Shown here piece after piece: positions 1 through 5,095 of a DNA stretch of 5,155 bases; within the stretch, counting starts at the first letter, position 1, and each line of letters opens with the position of its first letter. The stretch covers positions 1-5,155 of the forward strand of contig DASYQV010000359.1 of the NCBI GenBank assembly GCA_036005125.1, written 5' to 3'. The position numbers and the translations under genes were made by a program. Origin of the DNA: DASYQV01 sp036005125 (GTDB lineage: Bacteria > Acidobacteriota > Vicinamibacteria > Vicinamibacterales > UBA2999). The notes under the pieces are model-generated. The model did no database searches. It had not been told where the DNA came from and saw nothing but the letters and a program-made list of their open reading frames with translations.

Positions 1-557
1 CCACGCGCTCTGCGTCGAAGCAATTGTGTGGAGACCCCCGGGTCGCGCAGGCGCTCCGCAGCGCACGTACGCTCCACACGGACGCCGCGCGATCGAGTGG
101 GCGGTCGAGGTCGCAATCGTAGATGTCGAAATGGCGCTTGAGAATGAATCGAAGGTCGGATGAAGTCAGACCAAGGTCGCAGCCGATCGTCGTCGAGTCG
201 TCGCCGTCGTGCGGTGGACGCGCGGATGCTGCGAGATACCGAGACGATCCGCGATCAGCGGGTGCGCGAATGGCCGGGCCGCGCGGTCGCGCTGACGGGA
301 CTGATGCAGAAAGTGATCGAACAAGAAGGGAGATGTCCTTCGGGCGCTCTCTGGGGTGGGTGATCTACGTTTTGTGTGAGCGCGCCGTATACCGGAGAAA
401 ATTGAACGCGCCTGCGTAGCTTATCCTAAGACGTTGGTCGCATCGCGCCAGACCTTCGGATCATTCTGGACGGTCTCTTCCCCTGTTATGGTCCACGTAC
501 GCTGCCGGCAACACGCGGGATCACTCGGCCCTTTGCGTGTCGTGCGCGCGAATTGTG
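1..557. other. Region without a convincing gene, downstream of the response regulator
   Basis: No recognisable protein or RNA gene is visible. The best small candidate is a plus-strand frame at 160-363 (67 codons, ATG, with a weak AAGG just upstream). Its second half, from about codon 23, reads like ordinary protein (it includes RAVALTGLMQKVIEQEG) and has GC-ending codons. Its first half is a run of Ser and Arg typical of a GC-rich frame read by chance. A minus-strand frame across roughly 20-180 is also open, containing LRFILKRHFDIYDCDLDRP, but has no start and no family I recognise. Either could be a fragment of a decayed or edge-truncated gene. No clear terminator follows the response regulator stop at 558. 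Confidence 0.5.
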
Positions 558-1241
558 CTAGTTGCTGTCGCGACGGGGGGGAGAGAGGGGCTCCGCTACC
601 AGATTGTGATGCAACGCGAACAACGCCAGCTCGAGGCGGTTGGACACCCCGAGCTTCTCGAAGATGTTCGTGAGGTGGTGCTTGACGGTCTTCTCGCTGA
701 TCGAAAGTGTGACCGCGACGTCGCTGTTGGAATGGCCGCCGACAATCGCGGCAACGACCTCCAGCTCACGCGGCGTCAGACCGAAGTGCTTGCAGTCCGG
801 CTCCGGCGTCGAGATTGAAAGCTCGCGCAGCGTGCTGACCAGGTCGGCGACACGTTCCCGACCCACCCAATACTGACCTGCCATGACCGCACGAATGCTC
901 TTGAACAGCAGCTCGCTGGCCGATTCCTTGAGCACCACGCCCTGTGCCCCAAGTTGGAGAGCGGTCACGATGTCCGTCTTGGCCACCGAGGCGGTCAACA
1001 GGATGGTGCGCGCGCGGACCGCGCGGTCGCGCAGCTCGCGCAACGCCACGAGCCCGGTCATGCGGGGCATCGCGAGGTCGAGCAGCAACAGGTCGGGCTC
1101 GAGCTCCGCAACGAGCTTGAGCGCCTCGTCACCGTCGTTCGCCGCTCCAACCACGCGCAGGTCCGGCTTGGTTTCGAGGAGCTTGATTAGCCCTTCACGA
1201 AAGATGGGATGGTCATCGGCGATAACAATCCGAATCGGCAT
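558..1241 (-). CDS. NarL/FixJ-family response regulator (receiver + LuxR-type HTH)
   Basis: A cytoplasmic transcription regulator expected to be phosphorylated by the kinase encoded just upstream, and then to bind DNA. The product is 227 aa, normal for the family. The receiver domain (about residues 3-120) has the acidic pair D9/D10, the phosphoacceptor D55 in LLLLDLAMPRMTG, the switch residue T83 and the conserved K105. A linker leads to a LuxR/GerE helix-turn-helix at about 153-215, beginning GLTPRELEVV and with SEKTVKHHLTNIFEKLGV as the recognition segment. All key residues are present. I chose the ATG at 1241 because MPIRIVIADDHP is the standard family N-terminus. Longer starts (ATG 1274, TTG 1295) would add residues that overlap the kinase gene. 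The Shine-Dalgarno is weak (GGATAAGG, overlapping the kinase stop codon, roughly 13 nt away), so translational coupling to the kinase is likely. The target genes are not evident. Confidence 0.97.
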   Translation of the reverse strand: MPIRIVIADDHPIFREGLIKLLETKPDLRVVGAANDGDEALKLVAELEPDLLLLDLAMPRMTGLVALRELRDRAVRARTILLTASVAKTDIVTALQLGAQGVVLKESASELLFKSIRAVMAGQYWVGRERVADLVSTLRELSISTPEPDCKHFGLTPRELEVVAAIVGGHSNSDVAVTLSISEKTVKHHLTNIFEKLGVSNRLELALFALHHNLVAEPLSPPRRDSN

Positions 1242-1257
1242 GAGGGACGGGAACGCC

Positions 1258-1944
1258 TTATCCGTAGATCCCATGACTCGCCAGTGGAACAGCAATTTCG
1301 AGGCGGGCCCCCTGGCCGGGATCGGATTCGACCGTCAGCTCGCCGCCAAGCCGCCGGACGCGCTCTTTGATGACCGATGGACCTTCCTGCGCGTCTTCGA
1401 GATCGTCCTGCGACAGCCGTCCGGAGAAGGGAAAGCCGCATCCGTCGTCATCGATGGACAGGACGCAGCATCCGTCGACGGTGGCAAAGCGGACGAGCAC
1501 ATTGCGAGCGCCGCTGTGCTTGCGCACGTTCACGAGCGCTTCCTGCACGATGCGCGTGACCTCGCGGCAGGCCTGCGGCGTCAGAGGAACCCGATCGAGC
1601 TGGGTCACGAACTGCGTGGCAATCCCGGTTTCGCGCTCGAATCGCTCGACCACGTCTTCCAGGGCGTCGACGAGCTGGTCGGGACCGAGGTCGCTCGGCT
1701 TCAACCGTTGAATCAGCTCGCGGAGGCCGACGACCTCCTGTTTCAGAAGCCCGTCGAGGCGTCGGAGCTCGCCTGCGACGCCAGGCGATTCTTCGACGAC
1801 CTGCAGGCTCAACGCAGCCAACTGAATCTGCACGCCCATGACCGCCTGGATAATGCCATCGTGAAGTTCGCGCGCAATTCGCGCGCGCTCGACCGCCGCG
1901 GCGCGCGAGCGCAACCGGGCGACCCGGTCGTCACCGCTTCGCAT
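1258..1944 (-). CDS. Sensor histidine kinase, HisKA_3 / NarL type, without a sensor domain
   Basis: Autophosphorylating kinase, presumed partner of the response regulator 16 nt downstream in the same operon. At 228 aa it holds only the catalytic core. The dimerisation/phosphotransfer helix has RIARELHDGIIQAV with phosphorylated H28. The HATPase_c domain covers about residues 120-221, with the N box EALVNVRKHSG (E135, N139), the G1 box DDDGCGF (D166, G168, G170), a G2-like GPSVIKERVRRLGG (188-201) and a final GQGARLEIAVP. No transmembrane helix, PAS, GAF or HAMP segment precedes the core. The start is well fixed: an in-frame TGA lies two codons upstream of the ATG at 1944, and a GGAG Shine-Dalgarno (1951-1954) sits 6 nt upstream of it. 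The missing sensor therefore does not come from a misplaced start. Input probably comes from a separate protein or a cytoplasmic signal. The family is certain; the signal is unknown. Confidence 0.97.
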   Translation of the reverse strand: MRSGDDRVARLRSRAAAVERARIARELHDGIIQAVMGVQIQLAALSLQVVEESPGVAGELRRLDGLLKQEVVGLRELIQRLKPSDLGPDQLVDALEDVVERFERETGIATQFVTQLDRVPLTPQACREVTRIVQEALVNVRKHSGARNVLVRFATVDGCCVLSIDDDGCGFPFSGRLSQDDLEDAQEGPSVIKERVRRLGGELTVESDPGQGARLEIAVPLASHGIYG

Positions 1945-1950
1945 GAATCA

Positions 1951-1954
1951 CTCC
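1951..1954 (-). promoter_or_regulatory. Shine-Dalgarno GGAG that fixes the kinase start
   Basis: GGAG on the minus strand lies 6 nt upstream of the kinase ATG at 1944. Together with the in-frame TGA at 1948-1950 it shows that the kinase begins here and has no N-terminal sensor domain in this frame. Confidence 0.75.
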
Positions 1955-2098
1955 GTATCGCTAAATGGGATGCGCCCTCAGGGAGCAAGTTTGCGGCCAC
2001 GGGGCCGAAAGCGGCGCAATCGCGTAACTCGATTCAGTGCAGTTCGTTTGGGGAATTGGCGCGCCAGCGCAGGCCGGCGAAAACGTCGCCGGAAAGGA

Positions 2099-2130
2099 GA
2101 CTTTGTCGGTCACTAATGGACTTTGTCCGT
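2099..2130. repeat. Pair of 12-bp direct repeats, 20-bp period
   Basis: GACTTTGTCGGT at 2099-2110 recurs as GACTTTGTCCGT at 2119-2130, with one mismatch and a 20-bp period, close to two helical turns. It lies about 155-185 bp upstream of the kinase start on the minus strand, so it could be a regulator-binding site for that operon. That role is inference. The second copy overlaps the hairpin at 2125-2142. Confidence 0.6.
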
Positions 2131-2146
2131 GGTTGCACGGACTTTT
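2125..2146 (+). terminator. Terminator-like hairpin with a short T tract
   Basis: GTCCGTG (2125-2131) and CACGGAC (2136-2142) form a perfect 7-bp stem with a GTTG loop, followed by TTTT on the plus strand. The shape is that of a weak intrinsic terminator. No plus-strand gene ends just upstream, so it may be a remnant, a stop for an unseen transcript, or an inverted-repeat operator. Confidence 0.3.
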
Positions 2147-2369
2147 CCTGAATCGGCGGCGACCAGATGTGTCGGGATCGCACATCGTCGTCGGGCGCAC
2201 GGCGTGACGTTGTGTGACGCTTTGGGGGAGATGCCCTCGTTACGATCAGCGGGTTAATCCCAAAGGATACATAAGATGTTCCAAGTCCAGATTGTTCCCG
2301 ATTCGCTCGATGACGGTGTTTTCCTTTCGACCATGCTCGGAGTCTCGCACCAACAAGTTCTCGCGAAAA

Positions 2370-2400
2370 CGCAAATGTCGGTGTCTGGCCGCAAATGTCG
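2370..2400. repeat. Pair of 11-bp direct repeats, 20-bp period
   Basis: CGCAAATGTCG occurs identically at 2370-2380 and 2390-2400, again with a 20-bp period. The first copy continues as TGTCGGT, a core also present in the repeat at 2099-2110. A pair of identical sites on one face of the helix is a common operator layout. No promoter or adjacent gene start confirms that role here. Confidence 0.6.
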
Positions 2401-2744
2401 CAACCAGGGCGACTTTCTTGAGGGCCCACTATTCGCGACGCGATTGCCATCACCATGTCCTCGCGGAAGTTGCCCGACCGGCCAACCACGATCGGAGCAG
2501 GCGGAAGTCTTGCTGACTGGCCAAAGTCGGCGTCGGATGTTCGGCGGCAGCGACTGTCGCGACAGCTGCAGAAGCTTGCGATGCAGGCAGCTTGGCGGAC
2601 GAACGTGACGCGGACAAAACGTCGACGAATGCGAGTGGATGAGCGTCAGAACACGCAGCGTCGGACGCTCGTGAATCGGGCGCGACGCCGACGCTTGATC
2701 GGCGCTCGTAATCGCGACGAAGATGCGGGCGAGAGATGTGTGCC

Positions 2745-2763
2745 GCGGGATCAGCGGGATCAG
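2745..2763. repeat. Short tandem repeat, 9-bp unit
   Basis: Two perfect tandem copies of GCGGGATCA are followed by a further G. On the minus strand, in the open frame described at 2254-2829, this reads as LIPLIP, so it may be ordinary coding redundancy and not a functional repeat. Confidence 0.5.
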
Positions 2764-2884
2764 TACGTCCGGGACGTGTCGTCCGCTCTGGTAGAGCGCG
2801 TTGACGGTCTCGGCGTTGCACGGTTTTTTTCATATCCAGTTCAGGAAATTCAGGGCGAATCTGCCCAGCATATGGTCGTTCGGG

Positions 2885-2915
2885 TAAATGACATATCGAC
2901 GTCTATAGTCATTTA
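2885..2915. repeat. 31-bp interrupted palindrome in an AT-rich patch
   Basis: TAAATGAC (2885-2892) and GTCATTTA (2908-2915) are perfect 8-bp inverted arms. Inside them TAT (2894-2896) and ATA (2905-2907) can also pair, around a self-complementary GACGTC (2898-2903). The surrounding 2821-2940 is much richer in A and T than the rest of the window. It looks like a protein-binding operator or a cruciform-prone site. The right arm contains the stop codon (TTA on the plus strand, 2913-2915) of the small minus-strand frame at 2913-3119. There is no T run to make it an intrinsic terminator. Confidence 0.6.
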
Positions 2916-3119
2916 TTGTCTGCTCGGGTACAATTTTTTACGTTGGGCAGCGATGCGGATGAGGTCGCTAATGTCGAGTGCGCCGGAGCCTGATCTGTGC
3001 GCTTGATCGCGCGTAATCGGCAGGTGAGGAGAGCCGAAGGGATCGCTGATCGTGAGGGCTATGACATCCACTCGTGGTGCTTTGTCGTTTTGATCGTTCG
3101 GCTCGGTCGTCATCATCAT
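2913..3119 (-). CDS. Possible small hypothetical protein, 68 aa
   Basis: A minus-strand frame of 68 codons starts at the first of three consecutive ATGs and has GAGG 7 nt upstream. Codon use is mixed but mostly C/G in third position. The product is soluble-looking, with no signal peptide or membrane helix: an acidic N-terminus (MMMTTEPNDQNDK), a central VDVIALTISDPFGSPHLPIT and a basic end (LIRIAAQRKKLYPSRQ). I recognise no family. The frame stays open upstream to 3224, but that part is Arg/Ser-rich and shadow-like. The gene would read toward the kinase, ending inside the palindrome at 2885-2915. It could equally be a chance frame or a gene fragment. Confidence 0.3.
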   Translation of the reverse strand: MMMTTEPNDQNDKAPRVDVIALTISDPFGSPHLPITRDQAHRSGSGALDISDLIRIAAQRKKLYPSRQ

Positions 3120-3380
3120 GGAAGAGCCTCGCTCGAGTGCGCGAGACCTTGAACCGTGAGCGACGACGTCTTCAGGAGGATTGGGCGATGCCCGCGTCCA
3201 GGATCCGCGGTTTGAGTTCACCAAGAAGCGCTCGGCGCAGACACCGTCGCCGGAGAGAAAAGTCGCCTTCTGTGGCGGAGACGGCGAGTCAGTCGCTGGT
3301 CACGCGGCCGCCCGGTGCGGCAACGCGTCGTGATTCAGTCACTTACAGCGCGTCAGGGCACGGGCCAGCCGCGAGCCGGG
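3120..3380. other. Upstream region of the sigma-54 promoter, no gene seen
   Basis: No supported coding sequence. Plus-strand frames through here (for example from 3074) are Arg/Ser-rich and shadow-like. The stretch is where an EBP would normally bind, 80-250 bp upstream of a sigma-54 promoter. The clearest dyad in it is GTGA-N5-TCAC at 3330-3342. Confidence 0.4.
3330..3342. promoter_or_regulatory. Candidate activator-binding dyad upstream of the sigma-54 promoter
   Basis: GTGATTCAGTCAC is a short dyad (GTGA-N5-TCAC) centred about 71 bp upstream of the predicted transcription start at about 3407. Position and symmetry suit an EBP site, but the half-sites are only 4 bp and a single copy was seen, so support is weak. 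Confidence 0.25.
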
Positions 3381-3396
3381 TGGCAGCGGCCTTGCT
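3381..3396 (+). promoter_or_regulatory. Sigma-54 (-24/-12) promoter
   Basis: TGGCAGCGGCCTTGCT matches the RpoN consensus TGGCACG-N4-TTGC(A/T) at the -24 TGGCA and -12 TTGCT elements, differing only at the two bases after TGGCA. The spacing is exact: GG at 3382-3383, ten bases, GC at 3394-3395. Transcription is predicted to start near 3407, 16 nt before the ATG at 3423, and the short leader still contains AGGA. It would drive the small PEP-CTERM-like gene and probably, by read-through, the EBP gene after it. Such promoters need an ATP-dependent activator, and one is encoded 370 bp downstream. Confidence 0.7.
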
Positions 3397-3422
3397 GTTT
3401 GAGGTGGCCAGGACGCCTCCTC

Positions 3423-3629
3423 ATGACATTCCAGCCGAATCGCTTTGTCAACAGAATGGTGTGCGCGGTTGCGACCGCCACGATCGTGGTCTGGTCCGTC
3501 GCGACCGCATTTGGCATGAGCGGCAGCGCAGTGGAGGCGCCTCACGAACCCGCGGCGATGTTGTTGCTCGGTGGCGCACTCCTCGGCTTCGCGGCCTCTG
3601 TTCGACGACCCTCGCAGACCAGACAATAA
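3423..3629 (+). CDS. Minimal PEP-CTERM-like protein (signal peptide + sorting tail), 68 aa
   Basis: Predicted exported protein with a C-terminal sorting tail of the kind recognised by exosortase in EPS-producing bacteria. The N-terminus (residues 1-32) looks like a signal peptide: basic R7 and R11, a hydrophobic core VCAVATATIVVWSVATAF, then small residues. Only about eight residues (SGSAVEAP) separate it from the tail: HEP at 41-43, a hydrophobic helix AAMLLLGGALLGFAASV (44-60) with the usual LLGxxLLG pattern, and R61 R62. The canonical PEP is HEP here, preceded by P40. I chose the ATG at 3423 because AGGA (3410-3413) lies 9 nt upstream and the sigma-54 promoter ends 26 nt upstream. The GTG at 3315 would start before the promoter. 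Usual PEP-CTERM proteins have a large mature domain; this has almost none. The alternative is a small two-helix membrane peptide. Confidence 0.7.
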   Translation: MTFQPNRFVNRMVCAVATATIVVWSVATAFGMSGSAVEAPHEPAAMLLLGGALLGFAASVRRPSQTRQ

Positions 3630-3765
3630 GCGACGACGGTCTCACGGTCCGACGTGCGAGGCAGGTTGTCGGTCACGCCCGCGCGTCTTGCGAGGCGCCG
3701 CGCTGCGGAACACAGCCGGATTCTGCCAAGAACTCCGTCGCCTTTCCGCGGACGGTGGTGGGCTA

Positions 3766-4908
3766 GTGGGTCTCCTCCAGCCTACCTACGAACTCGTCGG
3801 GATCAGTGACGCCACGCGCGCGATTGAGCAGGAGCTCGAGTACGCGGCGAGAAGCGACGCCAAGATCCTCATCACCGGCGAAAGCGGCGTCGGGAAGGAA
3901 GTCGTGGCTCGCCTGGTTCACCAGCGAAGTCGCCGTTCGCACGCGCCGCTTCTGACGATCAATTGCGCCGGTCTGCCGGAGACGCTGCTCGAGACCGAGC
4001 TTTTCGGCCACGTCCGCGGCAGCTTCACCGATGCATACCACGACAAGCGTGGCCTCCTCGAGGCCGCCAACGGCGGCACGCTCTTCATGGACGAGATCGG
4101 CGAGATGTCGCTCCGAATGCAGGCGCTGCTGCTCCGCTTCCTGGAAAACGGCGAGGTGCAGCGCGTCGGAGCCGAGCGGCCCCACGCGATCACCGACGTG
4201 CGGCTGATCACCGCGACCAACCGTAACCTGCAGGAGGCGATTGCCGGCGGGGTGTTCCGCGAGGATCTCTACTACCGCATCAACGTGGTTCATCTGCGGA
4301 TTCCGCCGTTGCGCGAACGTCCGCTCGACATCGAACCGCTGCTCGAGCATTACATGCGCCGCTTCGCCGAGGTGCACCGAGTGCCCGTTCCTCAGCTCTC
4401 GGACGACGCGCTCGCGTACTTGACGGCCTATCGGTGGCCCGGCAACGTCCGCGAACTGAAGAATGTCGTGGAGCGGTTCGTCGTGCGCGGCCGGAACGCG
4501 GTCGTCGAGGCCGCCGATCTGCCGCCGGAAGTCTTGACGGGCCGGTACGTGCCGGCGACATCGAGCGCCGCGGTGCCGGCGTCCACACCCGCGCAGATCA
4601 TGTACGAACAGATGATTCGCACGAAGGAGAGCTTTTGGGCCGTCGTGTACGAGCCATTCATGTCGCGCGACATCACACGCGACGACCTCCGGCAACTCGT
4701 GCTGCGAGGGCTCGAACACATGCAGGGCAGCTACAAGGGTCTCGTGCGCCTGTTCAACATGCCGCCACAGGACTACAAGCGCTTCCTGAACTTTCTCCGG
4801 AAGTACCAGTGCCAGATGCCGTTCCAGCCATTCCGGGCCGGCCTGGGCCGATCGGGTCTCGAGCCGTCGCATCCCCCTCAGGAAGATGCGTCAGAAGGAA
4901 ACCAGTAG
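3766..4908 (+). CDS. Sigma-54-dependent enhancer-binding protein without receiver domain
   Basis: AAA+ activator that remodels RpoN-RNA polymerase using ATP. Counting from the GTG at 3766 (380 aa), it has Walker A GESGVGKE (38-45), the sigma-54-contact loop GSFTDA (85-90; consensus GAFTGA), Walker B TLFMDE (105-110), sensor I ATN (150-152), the arginine-finger region FREDLYYRIN (164-173), PPLRER (180-185) and WPGNVRELKN (224-233). The AAA+ core starts about ten residues in, so there is no receiver, GAF or PAS domain. After an Ala/Pro/Ser linker (about 262-276) comes an unusual C-terminal domain (about 290-357) ending GSYKGLVRLFNMPPQDYKRF, which replaces the usual Fis-type HTH and probably binds DNA. 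The GTG has GGTGG 7 nt upstream. A frame open to 3571 overlaps the preceding gene and is Arg-rich. It lies 136 bp after the PEP-CTERM-like gene, likely sharing its promoter. It is functionally reminiscent of PrsR, but PrsR carries a receiver. Confidence 0.95.
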   Translation: MGLLQPTYELVGISDATRAIEQELEYAARSDAKILITGESGVGKEVVARLVHQRSRRSHAPLLTINCAGLPETLLETELFGHVRGSFTDAYHDKRGLLEAANGGTLFMDEIGEMSLRMQALLLRFLENGEVQRVGAERPHAITDVRLITATNRNLQEAIAGGVFREDLYYRINVVHLRIPPLRERPLDIEPLLEHYMRRFAEVHRVPVPQLSDDALAYLTAYRWPGNVRELKNVVERFVVRGRNAVVEAADLPPEVLTGRYVPATSSAAVPASTPAQIMYEQMIRTKESFWAVVYEPFMSRDITRDDLRQLVLRGLEHMQGSYKGLVRLFNMPPQDYKRFLNFLRKYQCQMPFQPFRAGLGRSGLEPSHPPQEDASEGNQ

Positions 4909-5060
4909 CTGTCTGGCGCTCTGCCGTGATTCGCCAACGCGCGCGTTCCGTGCGTGTTGAAGTGGAGGGCGCGGAGTCGGTCATACGGTCCGACAACGCC
5001 CGGTGCCGGCTCTGGAGCGCGCGGGGGAAGCAGAGGGCGCGGAGACGATTTGAAACGCCG
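4909..5060. repeat. Intergenic region with a 12-bp direct repeat
   Basis: No gene follows the EBP within the window. GAGGGCGCGGAG occurs at 4965-4976 and again at 5033-5044, 68 bp apart. A perfect 12-bp palindrome, AACGCGCGCGTT, lies at 4936-4947. No T tract suggests an intrinsic terminator. The significance of these repeats is unknown. Confidence 0.45.
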
Positions 5061-5095
5061 CATCAGGCATCAGGCGTCAGGCATCAGGGATCAGG
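5061..5095. repeat. Five tandem heptamers of the CATCAGG type
   Basis: Five consecutive 7-bp units: CATCAGG, CATCAGG, CGTCAGG, CATCAGG, GATCAGG. The last two overlap the left arm of the large hairpin that follows. The rest of the hairpin (5096-5155) is built from the same CAGGCATCAG / CTGATGCCTG words, so the whole array probably arose from one heptamer repeat and its inversion. Confidence 0.85.

Larger units (their letters stand above)
2254..2829 (-). pseudogene. Possible decayed coding remnant, unidentified
   Basis: This minus-strand frame is open for 191 codons, from just after a TGA at 2830-2832 to a TAA at 2254-2256, but has no start codon near its 5' end. The first 60 or so codons look coding: third positions are strongly C or G, and the peptide has a natural mix of residues (NAETVNALYQSGRHVPDVLI, then PLIPRHTSLARIFVAITSAD). 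The rest drifts to Arg-, Ser- and Cys-rich sequence. That fits the 3'-truncated or frameshifted internal piece of an old gene. I recognise no family. At this GC content an open frame of this length is not rare, so chance is a real alternative. Confidence 0.25.
1945..2912. other. Long gene-poor region upstream of the kinase
   Basis: About 970 bases without a gene I can defend. It contains the kinase Shine-Dalgarno, two pairs of 20-bp-period direct repeats, a hairpin at 2125-2146, several short palindromes, an open minus-strand frame at 2254-2829 and an AT-rich patch from about 2821. One plus-strand frame (2276-2608, 110 codons) has a good AAAGGA 8 nt before its ATG, and its first 50 or so residues have ordinary composition. 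The remainder is Arg/Cys/Ser-rich and unlike protein, so I do not call it a gene. Opposing frames (for example 2034-2489 minus) have shadow-like composition. Decay of one or more former genes, or a large regulatory region, are both possible. Confidence 0.5.

Noticed and set aside
402..427. Sigma-70-like promoter TTGAAC ... TATCCT
   Set aside because: The spacing is only 14 bp and no credible plus-strand gene follows.
2052..2066. Sigma-54-like TGGCGCGCCAATTCC on the minus strand upstream of the kinase
   Set aside because: The -24 part is good, but the essential -12 GC is CC, and it lies more than 100 bp from the kinase start.
883..2151. Plus-strand open frame of 422 codons antisense to the two-component genes
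   Set aside because: Its translation is an antisense shadow of the kinase and response regulator, whose domains and catalytic residues are complete on the minus strand.
2386..2401. Sigma-54-like TGGCCGCAAATGTCGC on the plus strand
   Set aside because: GG and GC are separated by 11 bases, not 10, and there is no credible gene start downstream.
2034..2489. Minus-strand frame with CDICGQTPTF, recalling the start of ribosomal protein L28
   Set aside because: Only the CDICG fragment resembles L28. The conserved basic core and the rest of the length are absent, and the motif arises from the CGCAAATGTCG repeat read in reverse.
2821..2840. Run of seven T as an intrinsic terminator
   Set aside because: No GC-rich inverted repeat precedes the T run; the upstream GCGTTG words are direct repeats, not a stem.
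3763..4872. Minus-strand open frame of 369 codons
   Set aside because: It lies antisense to the EBP, has no recognisable motifs, and is His/Arg-rich as expected from reading GC-rich codons backwards.
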